The notes beneath the pieces were generated by a model. It worked only from the letters and a program-made list of their open reading frames with translations, made no database searches and was not told the origin of the DNA. This document shows positions 15,880-23,831 of a DNA stretch of 64,000 nt, piece after piece. Numbering within the stretch: position 1 is the first letter of the stretch; each line of letters starts with the position of its first letter. The translations under genes and the position numbers were made by a program. The DNA lies in NCBI RefSeq assembly GCF_022569295.1, contig NZ_JAKFIA010000002.1:338501-402500 (forward strand). Reading direction: 5' to 3'. This DNA is from Pedomonas mirosovicensis. Lineage in GTDB: Bacteria; Pseudomonadota; Alphaproteobacteria; Sphingomonadales; Sphingomonadaceae.

Positions 15880-16545
15880 GTGAGCGAGATCGTTGGCGAC
15901 CGGATCAGGAAGCGTATGGAGGAGCTTGGGCTGTCGCAGTCCGAGTTGGCCCGGCGCGTGGGTGTGCGCCAACCCACCATCAGCCGGCTGTTGCTTGGGG
16001 AGGCCGCAGGCTCGCGGCACCTGCATGTGATCGCCCGCGAGCTCGGCACGACCCCGCAGTATCTCACCGGCGAGACGGACGACCCCTCCGAAGGGGCCAT
16101 GCCGCTGCCGACGCCCGAGCTGCTCGCGGATCAGCTCGACCTGGTCGAGATCAAGGAGCTCGACCTGAAGTTCGGGATGGGGGCAACCTACCTCGATGTG
16201 CCGGTGACGCCGGAGAGCCGCTACTTCTCGGCTTCCTGGCTCCGCAGCTATACGACGAGCAGCCCGGACCAGCTGTTCTTTGCGCGCGGCATCGGCGATT
16301 CCATGGCCCCGACGATCCTGGATTCTGACATGGTGCTGGTGGACTGCACCCAGAAAACCCCGCATATAGGCGACCAGATCTGGGCCATCGCCTACGGCAT
16401 GACCGGCATGATCAAGCGTCTGCGGCCCATGCCGGACGGCTCGGTGAAAATCCTCTCCGATAATGAGCGCGTTCCGCCCGAAATCGCCGTCGATGGCGAA
16501 ATGCATGTCATCGGCCGCGTGGTGGCGGTCATCCGCAAGGTTTGA
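15880..16545 (+). CDS. CI-like repressor with S24 (LexA-type) peptidase domain
   Basis: A 221-aa phage-type repressor. The N-terminal HTH_XRE domain spans residues 5-60 (LSQSELARRVGVRQPTISRLL). The C-terminal S24 domain has the catalytic dyad Ser141 (GDSM) and Lys179 (GMIKR), 38 residues apart as in LexA. Such repressors inactivate themselves when RecA is activated, so it should link tailocin production to DNA damage. A clear Ala-Gly cleavage site is not obvious. The start at 15880 (GTG) follows directly from the operator region. It is divergent from ogr. Confidence 0.87.
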   Translation: MSEIVGDRIRKRMEELGLSQSELARRVGVRQPTISRLLLGEAAGSRHLHVIARELGTTPQYLTGETDDPSEGAMPLPTPELLADQLDLVEIKELDLKFGMGATYLDVPVTPESRYFSASWLRSYTTSSPDQLFFARGIGDSMAPTILDSDMVLVDCTQKTPHIGDQIWAIAYGMTGMIKRLRPMPDGSVKILSDNERVPPEIAVDGEMHVIGRVVAVIRKV

Positions 16546-16546
16546 G

Positions 16547-17182
16547 TCAGGCGGCCCTGCCGCAGCTCGTGAGGTAGGCGCTGAACATATCGGCCATCGC
16601 ATCGGCAAAGGCCTCAATCTCCGCGGCCGTGCGCGGTGATTCTGAAAACTGCTTCCCAACGGCGCTCATCGTCTTCGTGATCATCTCGCCTGCCAATGCG
16701 CGGCCTGCCTCCGAGGCTTCGGGCAGCGCCTCCCGCATGAAGCTGGCGAAGGCGCGCTCTCCCGCAGCGTGGGCCTCCCGCGCCTCGGGCGCATCCCGAT
16801 AAAGAGGAGCAGCATCATTGAGCGCCACACGAACCGGAGCCTCATCGCATTCGGAACGGATAAAGGCGTGGACCAGGGTTCGCAGCCGCTCGAGCGGTGG
16901 TTTTGCAGCGTCGCCAAGAATCGAGCCGAGCATTTCCGTCGTCTGTCGCCATTCGTCGCTCTGAAGCCGGAACAGGATCGCGGCCTTGTTCGGGAAATAC
17001 TGGTAGAGCGATCCGATGCTGACGCCGGCCCTCTCGGCCACCCGCGCCGTGGTGAAGCGCTGCGCGCCCTCCGTCGCCAAAACCTGAACAGCGGCTTCCA
17101 GAATCGAGGCGACAAGCTCGGTCGAGCGGGCCTGCCTCGGCTGTTTTCTCGAGGAAATTCGGGCTGTTCGGCGATCGGCCAT
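16547..17182 (-). CDS. TetR family repressor
   Basis: A 211-aa TetR regulator: an N-terminal basic tail, then the DNA-binding domain (TTARVAERAGVSIGSLYQYFPNKAAIL, about residues 42-68) and a C-terminal helical domain. I start at 17182, where GGAG is seven bases upstream. It faces the methyltransferase-SDR pair; a 13-bp perfect palindrome between them (17215-17227) is the probable operator. It ends one base from the CI gene stop, on the opposite strand. It most likely represses itself and the divergent pair. Confidence 0.88.
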   Translation of the reverse strand: MADRRTARISSRKQPRQARSTELVASILEAAVQVLATEGAQRFTTARVAERAGVSIGSLYQYFPNKAAILFRLQSDEWRQTTEMLGSILGDAAKPPLERLRTLVHAFIRSECDEAPVRVALNDAAPLYRDAPEAREAHAAGERAFASFMREALPEASEAGRALAGEMITKTMSAVGKQFSESPRTAAEIEAFADAMADMFSAYLTSCGRAA

Positions 17183-17214
17183 CCGGCGCTCCGGCAATGC
17201 GAATAGGAAACGCG

Positions 17215-17227
17215 ACGAATTATTCGT
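17215..17227. promoter_or_regulatory. probable TetR operator
   Basis: ACGAATTATTCGT, a perfect 13-bp palindrome with a central T, in the 94-bp gap between the divergent TetR and methyltransferase genes. Its position and symmetry fit a TetR dimer site. Confidence 0.6.
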
Positions 17228-17276
17228 ATTTTCCAGCCCAGCACAAGAACGCTTTCATCTGGGATTGGAGACATCA

Positions 17277-17933
17277 ATGAGCACCTTGAATACGGCACCG
17301 CTCGCGCCTCTTCTGGATCGTCTGTTTGAGGAAGCCGAGGCCGCGACAAGCCCCGCGCTGGCCGAGATCTCCCGCGAGGAACGGGATCGCCTGATGCGGA
17401 GCAAGACCGAATATCTCGATTTCTACGGCCGCCTGAAGGATCTGTGGCTGCCCGTCTCGCGCGAGACCGGCACGCTGCTCTACATGCTGGCGCGTAGCAC
17501 CAAGGCTCGCACGATCGTCGAGTTCGGCACGTCGTTCGGCATCTCGACCCTGCACCTGGCCGCGGCGCTCAGGGATAATGGCGGCGGCCGCCTGATCACC
17601 AGCGAGTTCGAGCCCTCAAAGGTCGCGCGAGCGCGCCAGAACCTGGTGGACGGCGGCCTCATCGATCTGGTCGAAATTCGGGAAGGCGATGCCCTCAAGA
17701 CGCTGAGCGTCGATCTTCCCGATGCGATCGACCTGCTGCTGCTCGACGGCGCAAAGGCGCTCTACCTCGATATTCTGGGCCTGCTGGAAAGCCGTCTCAG
17801 GCCGGGCGCGCTCATCGTGGCGGACAATGCCGACCATTGCCCCGAATATCTGGAGCGCGTGCGCGCGCCTGCCGGAGGCTACATGTCCACGCCGTTCGCC
17901 GAGGATGTGGAGCTCTCCATGCGGATCGACTGA
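17277..17933 (+). CDS. class I SAM-dependent O-methyltransferase
   Basis: A 218-aa protein of the catechol/caffeoyl-CoA O-methyltransferase type. The SAM-binding motif IVEFGTSFGISTLHLAAAL is near residues 81-99, the acidic motif ITSEFEP near 109, and LLLLDGAKALYLDIL (about 151-165) carries the metal-binding Asp. GGAG lies eight bases before the ATG at 17277. The SDR gene follows after 58 bp, so both likely modify or detoxify one small molecule under the divergent TetR. The substrate is unknown. Confidence 0.83.
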   Translation: MSTLNTAPLAPLLDRLFEEAEAATSPALAEISREERDRLMRSKTEYLDFYGRLKDLWLPVSRETGTLLYMLARSTKARTIVEFGTSFGISTLHLAAALRDNGGGRLITSEFEPSKVARARQNLVDGGLIDLVEIREGDALKTLSVDLPDAIDLLLLDGAKALYLDILGLLESRLRPGALIVADNADHCPEYLERVRAPAGGYMSTPFAEDVELSMRID

Positions 17934-17991
17934 AACAGCCGCATCGAGCCGGGCCAGGGGGCCCCGCGCGGCAATAATGAAGGGCAAAACC

Positions 17992-18858
17992 ATGCACGTA
18001 TTCCTGACAGGCGCCACCGGCTGGGTGGGATCGGCTGTTGTCGATGAGCTTCTGAAAGCGGGCCACCGGGTCGCGGGCCTCGCCCGCGACAAGGGCAAGG
18101 CCGAGGCCCTTGCGGCCAAAGGCGCAGCCGTGGTCGAAGGTTCGCTTGAAAACCTTGATGTCCTGCGGCGCGCGGCCTCAGCGGCGGATGCGGTGATCCA
18201 CACCGCCTTCAACCATGACTTCTCGAAATTTGCGGAAAGCGCTGCCCAGGACCAGCGCGTGATCGATGCGCTCGGCAGCGTCCTTGAGGGGTCCGACCGA
18301 CCTCTGATCGTCACTTCCGGCCTGTCCGGGTTGCCGCGTGGCGCGACCGAGGCAGACCTGCCCAACCCTGCTTCTGCACGAAAATCGGAAGCGGCTGCGC
18401 GCGCGCTGGCAGAGCGCGGCGTTCGCGTCGCAACGATCCGCCTTGCGCCATCGGTGCACGGCCTTGGCGACCATGGGTTCGTCCCCATGCTGATCCGCCT
18501 CGCGCGCGAGAAGGGCGTGTCGGCGTATATCGGAGACGGCCAGAACTGCTGGGCCGGCGTGCATCGGTTGGACGCTGCGCGCGTCTACAGGCTGGTTCTG
18601 GAGGCGGGCGCGACGCACTCGGTCTACCACGCGGTTGCGGAGGAGGCCGTGCCCTTCAGGGCCATCGCCCAGGCGATCGGCCGGCGGCTTGGTCTGCCGG
18701 TTGAGCCGCGTGAGCGTGAACATTTCGGCTGGTTCGCGGGCTTCGCAGGCGGCGACATGTCCGTGTCCGCGGCGCGCACGCGTGCGCTTCTCGGCTGGGA
18801 GCCGACCGGTCCGGGCCTCCTGGCCGATCTCGACCAACCCAACTATTACACTGTGTAG
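17992..18858 (+). CDS. NAD(P)-dependent SDR/epimerase
   Basis: A 288-aa extended-type short-chain dehydrogenase. The nucleotide-binding motif TGATGWVG is at residues 6-13, followed by NmrA/epimerase-like blocks (VIHTAFNHDFSKFAE, SGLSGLPRG). The canonical YxxxK is not clear, so catalysis may be atypical. AAGGG precedes the ATG at 17992. It is the second gene of the TetR-controlled pair and ends 24 bp from the 3' end of the convergent tailocin operon. Confidence 0.82.
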   Translation: MHVFLTGATGWVGSAVVDELLKAGHRVAGLARDKGKAEALAAKGAAVVEGSLENLDVLRRAASAADAVIHTAFNHDFSKFAESAAQDQRVIDALGSVLEGSDRPLIVTSGLSGLPRGATEADLPNPASARKSEAAARALAERGVRVATIRLAPSVHGLGDHGFVPMLIRLAREKGVSAYIGDGQNCWAGVHRLDAARVYRLVLEAGATHSVYHAVAEEAVPFRAIAQAIGRRLGLPVEPREREHFGWFAGFAGGDMSVSAARTRALLGWEPTGPGLLADLDQPNYYTV

Positions 18859-18882
18859 CCGCCCGGCTCAGATCGCCCGCCG

Positions 18883-19887
18883 TCACACGGCATTCTCCAA
18901 ATTCAAATCCGTCCTGAATCCCTGGTTGCTGAGGCTGTGGCTGACCTCGGTGATGAGCCAGCGGTGGGCGTCGATCTCCGCCTTGAAGCCAGAGAGGGTG
19001 ACCTGCTGCTCGGGATAGAGGTCGGCCCGGCCGAGCGCCAGGCTGAAGCCCAGGGTGACGATGCCGCGCTGAAGGCGGCCCCATTCGGCGGTGGCGGCGG
19101 TGCGGGCGTCCTGTTCTGTCGCATAGACGCGGGACAGGCGCTTGGCATTCTTGTCGCTGCCGACTGTCACGTCATGGCGCTTCGAGGCCTTCACGTCCTG
19201 CCACGCGGCGATGACGCCCGTGTAGTCCTCCCGCTTGCGTCGGCTGAAGCGGTGACGGTCGCCCTGCTGGCGCGTAATGGCAACTGAAGGCAGGGGCTGG
19301 CCGCTGGCGGTCTCGCCCGCGCCGATCGGCAGGAACAGGAGGCTGCCGTTCTTGACGGTGGCAACCGCATCATAGCGGCGGCCAAGCCGTTGCAGGAACG
19401 CCATGTCGCTCTCCCGGCTCTGGATGATGCTGGGCAGGGCGGTCTCGCCAAGCGCGGGCGGAATGCGGGCGGCAAGGCCATTGCGCCCGGCGATGTCATT
19501 GATGACCTCGTCCAGCGTTGTGTCATGCCAGCTCTGCTCGCGCCGCAGCCGCAGCTGGGCGGTCATGTCCGCAGAGCGGGCCCGCACGGTCACCACATCG
19601 GGCGGGCCGCTGTGCTCGACCTCGTCCACCTTGAAGACGCCCTTGCCGACCAGACCGGCGGGAACGCCCGTCCCCTGCTTCCAGCCCAGCAGCAGCTGGA
19701 GGCTCGCGCCTTCCGCGGGCAGGGCGAGCCGCCCGTCGCTGTCATCGACCTGCAGGTCGAGCTGATCGGCCTCGTCGTCGCGTTTCTCCGTCAGCTTGAG
19801 GGAGATGAGGCGCGGGCGGATGCGGTCGGTCAGGTCCTGGCCATCCAGCACCACCTTATAGTCGGGGATCGGGTTGCGCGCGGCCAT
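18883..19887 (-). CDS. tailocin baseplate/late-control protein gpD
   Basis: P2 gpD homologue (334 aa), part of the spike/hub assembly linking tape-measure end and baseplate. Family-typical segments include the N-terminal YKVVLDGQDLTDRIRPRLISLKLTEK and the central IQSRESDMAFLQRLGRRYDA (about residues 156-175), plus the C-terminal WLITEVSHSLSNQGFRTDLNLE. It is the last gene of the V-W-FI-FII-E-T-U-D block, two bases from gpU. In P2, ogr would follow; here the TetR cassette and CI intervene. Confidence 0.92.
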   Translation of the reverse strand: MAARNPIPDYKVVLDGQDLTDRIRPRLISLKLTEKRDDEADQLDLQVDDSDGRLALPAEGASLQLLLGWKQGTGVPAGLVGKGVFKVDEVEHSGPPDVVTVRARSADMTAQLRLRREQSWHDTTLDEVINDIAGRNGLAARIPPALGETALPSIIQSRESDMAFLQRLGRRYDAVATVKNGSLLFLPIGAGETASGQPLPSVAITRQQGDRHRFSRRKREDYTGVIAAWQDVKASKRHDVTVGSDKNAKRLSRVYATEQDARTAATAEWGRLQRGIVTLGFSLALGRADLYPEQQVTLSGFKAEIDAHRWLITEVSHSLSNQGFRTDLNLENAV

Positions 19888-19889
19888 GC

Positions 19890-20300
19890 TTATTGCCCTC
19901 CTGCGATGCGGGCGGCGGCGTCCGTGTCGTCCACCCGCCGCAGCTCCAGCCCGAATTCGATGCGCCGGGCCGTGCCGTCCGGATTGAACAGGCTCTGGCG
20001 CTCATCAAGCCCGGTGATGACGAAGCTGCCGAACACGCGCCCCGTGCCATCAACCAGCGGCCAAGCCTCGCCCTGGTCCGCCATGTTCCGCAGCGTGTCG
20101 AGGGAGGCGCGCCCGTCCATCAGCTCGGGCGCAACCAGGCCGGAGAGGGAAATGGTCTCCTCGCCGGGCCCGAGGAACTGGTTGGCATCGCGCGTGCCGA
20201 CGCGAGACGATTGCTCATGCCGCCAACCCAGCCGGTGGCTGAGATCCTGATGGGCGAGGGTCGAGAGGGAAAAGACGAACTGGCCAAGTGCCATCAGCAT
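19890..20300 (-). CDS. tail terminator/assembly protein gpU
   Basis: P2 gpU homologue (136 aa), which joins the tail tube end. Recognised by MALGQFVFSLSTLAHQDL at the start and WRHEQSSRVGTRDANQFLGPGEETISLSGLVAPEL. The ATG at 20300 has AGGAGA upstream. The frame is open as far as 21140 but the extra part is antisense-like translation inside the tape-measure gene. It follows gpT by 11 bp and precedes gpD by 2 bp. Confidence 0.92.
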   Translation of the reverse strand: MLMALGQFVFSLSTLAHQDLSHRLGWRHEQSSRVGTRDANQFLGPGEETISLSGLVAPELMDGRASLDTLRNMADQGEAWPLVDGTGRVFGSFVITGLDERQSLFNPDGTARRIEFGLELRRVDDTDAAARIAGGQ

Positions 20301-20311
20301 GGCAGGTCTCC

Positions 20312-22723
20312 TTACAGTGTGTCCCGGTAGGCCGAGCGGGCGCGGGCTGCGCGCTCGCGCTCCAGCCGCTCGATCTCGGCGCGCACGGCCAGGGCGATGT
20401 CCTGCCCGCTGCCGCCCGCCGGGGCATTGACGGTGATGGTGTAGGTGACAGCCGGTCCGGCAGATCCAATTCCCGCCGCACCCGGTTGCGCCATGGCGGG
20501 GGTGGCGACGAGGCCGGCGGTGGCGGCGCCAACGGCCATGGCGTCGGTCATGCGCTGGGCGAGCGATGAAACACGATTGAGCGGTCCCTGCTCGCTTGCC
20601 GCCAGCCCTTGGGTGAGGCCCGCCATGGTCTGGCCGCCCAGCTCGGCGAAAACGCGGCTGGGGGAGTGGATGCCGAGCGCTTCCTTGAACCAGTCCTTCG
20701 CGCCATTGGCCGCCCCCAGCAGGGTTTCCTTCAGCGCTGCCAGCTTGCCGAGAACGCCGTCGATCACGCCCTGGATGAGGTTCGCGCCGAAGGTGCGGAA
20801 ATTCGCCCACAGCGCGGACAGGCTGGCCAGCGCCCCGGTGAAGCTGGCCGTGACCTGAGCCCATAAATTCGAGAAGTAGGCGGTAATGCCGTCCCAGTTG
20901 TCGTAGAGAAGATAAACAATTGCCGCGAGCGCAGCGATCGCCGCGATTACGGCAAGAACGATGCCGATCAGCGGCAGAAGGCCGATCCCGAGCGCTCCGG
21001 CGATGAAGGCGAGGGCCGCCAGTGGCGCCAGCAGCACGGCGATGGCGTTTGCCAGCCCGCCGAACACGACCATCGCTCCGGCGAGAACCCCGGCAACCAG
21101 CAGGATGCCCTTGGTGAGGCGCGGATTTTCGGCGGCCCACTGCCGCATCCAGTTAATAATCCCAACCGCCTTCTGCGCGAGAAATTCAACCGTCGGCAGC
21201 AGCTGCTCGCCGAGTTCGGTTCTGAGTGCGCCAAATGCGCTCCGTGCCTGGGCAACCGCGCCTCCGGCGGTGTTGAGCTGGTCCTGATATTCCTTGCCGG
21301 TTGAACTCGCATAGGCGCTGGCATCGCCCACGATGCGGAAGCTGTTTTCCAGCTGGTCGAGGTTGGCGAGCAGGGGCGTCATGGTCTTTGCGGCATCCGG
21401 GCCGAACAGGCTGTTCAGGGTTGCCGCCTGCTTGTCCGGGGCGAGCGTCGACGCGCGCTTCATCACGTCGAGAATGGTGCCGGAGGCGTCGGTTTTCATG
21501 CCCTTGCCGACCGTCGCCGCATCGAGGCCGAGCGCGCGAAATCCTTCCTGCTGGGCTCTGGTCGCCGCTCCGCCGCGCGTCAGGGCGGTCATCATGTTCT
21601 CGATGGCATTCGCGCCCGCATCCGCATCAACGCCTTCTCCGCTCAGCACGTGGCTGAGGGCCGCGATCTGCGGCGCGGTCTTGCCGGCCATCTTGTCGAG
21701 CCCGTCGATGCGGCCGATCATGTCCGTCATCGCCTGGCCGTTTGCGCCGTAGGCATTGTTCAGGGCGTTGATCTGGTCGCCGAAGCGCGCCGCCTCCGCG
21801 CGCCCAAGGCCGAAGGCGGTGCGCCATTGGGTCATGGCCGCGCCTGCCGCCTCGGCGGGGATGTTCAGCGCAACGGACAGCTTCGCCGCATCCTCGGTCA
21901 GGCCCAGCAACTCTTCCCGCCCAACGCCGGCCTGCGCGGCCGAGGCGGCAATCCGGGCAAGGGCATCGCCAGCCACCGGCACGCGGGCCGAGAGATCAAG
22001 AATATCATGCGACATGGCGGCGAAGGCATCAGGCGTCGGAAAACTCACCGCCTGCCGCACTCCGGCCATGGCGGTCTCGAACGTCATGGCCTCGCTTGCA
22101 GCAGCCACGAGGGGCGCGCCGATGGCCACGCCTGTCTGGAGCGAGGCCGCGCCCACCGCGGCCAGGCCAGAGGCGCCCTGCCGCACCTTCCCGAAGGCCG
22201 CCCGCCCGGCCGCCAGCCGCTGGCTCCGCCTGGTTGCCGTCTCGGCGCGGCTGGCCTGCTCCGCGAAGGTTTCATTGGCCTGCGCCGTCTGGGCGCGCAG
22301 CTTTTTCTGCCCGTCCACCAGCCGGGTCGTCGAGATGCCGGCGGCCGACAGCCGGTTGCGAACCTCCTGCAGCCGCCCGGCCTGCGCCTGATGCTCCGCC
22401 TTCAGGCTTGCGGCGGCGCGGCGGGCATCGTCGAACCTGGCCTGAAGCGTCTGCGCCGGGGCGCCAGCCGTCTGCATCTGGCGGGCAAGCGAGGCAACCT
22501 GCCCCTGGGCCGCGCGCATCGCCTGCTCGGTTTGCCTCATGCCCAGCTTGAGCGTTCGGAACTCCCCGATGTCCGCCTGCGTCCGGTTGAGCGCGCGCAG
22601 CTGTTCCTGCGTCTCCCGCAGGGCCTTGGTGGCCCGGTCCGAGCCGCCGGCGATTTCGCGCAGCGGTGTGTTCGTCTTGTCCAGCGCTTCAAACAGCACG
22701 CGAATACGCAGGTCGCGGTCCAT
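20312..22723 (-). CDS. tail tape-measure protein gpT
   Basis: An 803-aa tape-measure protein; its length sets tail length. The N-terminal 200 residues are coiled-coil-like (ALRETQEQLRALNRTQADIGEFRTLK). A conserved TP901-type core follows (about 215-500), then a strongly hydrophobic stretch near residues 535-620 (several membrane-type helices, GAMVVFGGLANAIAVLLAPLA and LIGIVLAVIAAIAALAAIVY in separate segments), and HSPSRVFAELGG near 690. The ATG is at 22723; the E' frame overlaps its first 35 bases. The length is near that of P2 gpT (about 815), implying a tail of similar length. Confidence 0.94.
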   Translation of the reverse strand: MDRDLRIRVLFEALDKTNTPLREIAGGSDRATKALRETQEQLRALNRTQADIGEFRTLKLGMRQTEQAMRAAQGQVASLARQMQTAGAPAQTLQARFDDARRAAASLKAEHQAQAGRLQEVRNRLSAAGISTTRLVDGQKKLRAQTAQANETFAEQASRAETATRRSQRLAAGRAAFGKVRQGASGLAAVGAASLQTGVAIGAPLVAAASEAMTFETAMAGVRQAVSFPTPDAFAAMSHDILDLSARVPVAGDALARIAASAAQAGVGREELLGLTEDAAKLSVALNIPAEAAGAAMTQWRTAFGLGRAEAARFGDQINALNNAYGANGQAMTDMIGRIDGLDKMAGKTAPQIAALSHVLSGEGVDADAGANAIENMMTALTRGGAATRAQQEGFRALGLDAATVGKGMKTDASGTILDVMKRASTLAPDKQAATLNSLFGPDAAKTMTPLLANLDQLENSFRIVGDASAYASSTGKEYQDQLNTAGGAVAQARSAFGALRTELGEQLLPTVEFLAQKAVGIINWMRQWAAENPRLTKGILLVAGVLAGAMVVFGGLANAIAVLLAPLAALAFIAGALGIGLLPLIGIVLAVIAAIAALAAIVYLLYDNWDGITAYFSNLWAQVTASFTGALASLSALWANFRTFGANLIQGVIDGVLGKLAALKETLLGAANGAKDWFKEALGIHSPSRVFAELGGQTMAGLTQGLAASEQGPLNRVSSLAQRMTDAMAVGAATAGLVATPAMAQPGAAGIGSAGPAVTYTITVNAPAGGSGQDIALAVRAEIERLERERAARARSAYRDTL

Positions 22724-23179
22724 GTCGGGCTCCTTCGGCAGGCGGGGTGGCGCGCGCGGCGGCGCGGGCGCGCCAGGCCATCAGCTCGCTGACGGCCATG
22801 GCGCTCATCTCGGAGAGACTCCAGTGAAAGACACAGGCGATGTCGGCCATGGCCTCGTCTACGCTTGCGGCAAGGCCGCCCTGATCCGCTTCGGCAGCAA
22901 AAAATCCACCACCTCCGTGCCCATCTGCATCAGGTCGGACGGGTCGAGCTCCGCCACATCCTGCTTGGTCAGCATCGGCGTGGTGATGCGCGGCAGCAGC
23001 GTCTCGAGCGCGGCATAGTCCAGTTCGCTCAGGCTCCGCAGGTTCAACCCGCGCAGCTCGCCCGCCTTGGGGCGGCGCACCTGAATGGTCTCGAGGGTCT
23101 GCTCGCCGCGCACCAGCGGGCGGTCGAGCGTCACGGTGCGGGTTGCGGTGTCATTCATCGCTTCGGCAAATTCGGTCAT
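22689..23179 (-). CDS. gpE+E' (tail assembly chaperone extended by -1 frameshift)
   Basis: Tape-measure chaperone made in a long form by -1 ribosomal frameshifting. The slippery heptamer TTTTTTG (22904-22898) lies 36 bases before the E stop. After a -1 slip the frame is open to 22689 and encodes VDEAMADIACVFHWSLSE, characteristic of gpE'. This matches P2, where the T(6)G heptamer yields E+E'. The E' frame also has its own ATG at 22850 but no good ribosome site. Confidence 0.82.
22859..23179 (-). CDS. tail assembly protein gpE
   Basis: The zero-frame form, 106 aa, the P2 gpE homologue (VTLDRPLVRGEQTLETIQVR then PKAGELRGLNLRSLSELDY). It acts as a chaperone with E+E' during tape-measure and tube assembly. 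GGAG lies nine bases before the ATG. The C-terminal VVDFLLPKR includes the slippery heptamer. It lies between the tube gene and gpT, as in P2. Confidence 0.88.
   Translation of the reverse strand: MTEFAEAMNDTATRTVTLDRPLVRGEQTLETIQVRRPKAGELRGLNLRSLSELDYAALETLLPRITTPMLTKQDVAELDPSDLMQMGTEVVDFLLPKRIRAALPQA
22898..22904 (-). promoter_or_regulatory. -1 ribosomal frameshift site
   Basis: TTTTTTG on the minus strand, read in the zero frame as the last bases of GAT-TTT-TTG. It is the same heptamer used in P2 gene E and sits just before the E stop codon, with the -1 frame open onward into E'. Confidence 0.8.
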
Positions 23180-23258
23180 GGGTCAGGGCTCCGGATAAAA
23201 AGTCATGGGGAAAAAGGCGCTCCCGCCCGCGGGGGCGGGAGCCAGTGGCAGGGAGGCG

Positions 23259-23768
23259 TTAAAGGCCGATGGCTTCGCGCACGGCGGCGAGACGGTCGCT
23301 GCCGCCCACGTTCTCGACCATGTTCAGAAGATCGATCTCGATCACGGTCGCGCCGTTCCAGCTCAGCTTGTAGTAGGAGCAGGCGGTGGTGACGCTGAAC
23401 TCGGTGTCCTCGCCCGCCTGGGTATCGCCGAAGCCGATTTCCGTATGGCGGCCGCGTACCACCACTTCGATGGCATCGACCGCGCCGGTGCTGTCGCTCT
23501 GATAAGCGCCGGCGAAGCGCAGCTGAACGCCGTCGGCGGTGGTGACGCCATACTGGGCCAGCACGCCCCGCATGGGGCCGCCGCAGGTCCACTCAAGCGT
23601 GATGGCCTCCTGGCCCTGGTCGATCAGAACCGGGCCGGACATGCCGCCGCCGCGCCATTCCTCGGTCTTGCGGGTGAGCGTCGGCAGGGTGACGGTGGCG
23701 ACATCGCCAAGATAGGCGTTGCCGTCGTTGAACAGCATGAAGTTCTTCAGTTTGCGGGGCGCGCCCAT
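23259..23768 (-). CDS. tail tube protein gpFII
   Basis: P2 FII homologue (169 aa), forming the inner tube driven through the target envelope. Typical N-terminus PRKLKNFMLFNDGNAYLGDVATVTLP and C-terminal YYKLSWNGATVIEIDLLNMV. GGAG lies nine bases before the ATG. It follows the sheath gene by 63 bp. Full length for the family. Confidence 0.94.
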   Translation of the reverse strand: MGAPRKLKNFMLFNDGNAYLGDVATVTLPTLTRKTEEWRGGGMSGPVLIDQGQEAITLEWTCGGPMRGVLAQYGVTTADGVQLRFAGAYQSDSTGAVDAIEVVVRGRHTEIGFGDTQAGEDTEFSVTTACSYYKLSWNGATVIEIDLLNMVENVGGSDRLAAVREAIGL

Positions 23769-23831
23769 AAATTAAGTCTCCAATGTTCAGGCGGATAACG
23801 GGGGCGGCCAGCACCGGCCGCCCCGGCGGAA

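Noticed and set aside
20301..21140. Long N-terminal extension of the gpU frame
   Set aside because: It is an Arg/Gly-rich out-of-frame reading of the tape-measure gene; gpU has a clear start and ribosome site at 20300.
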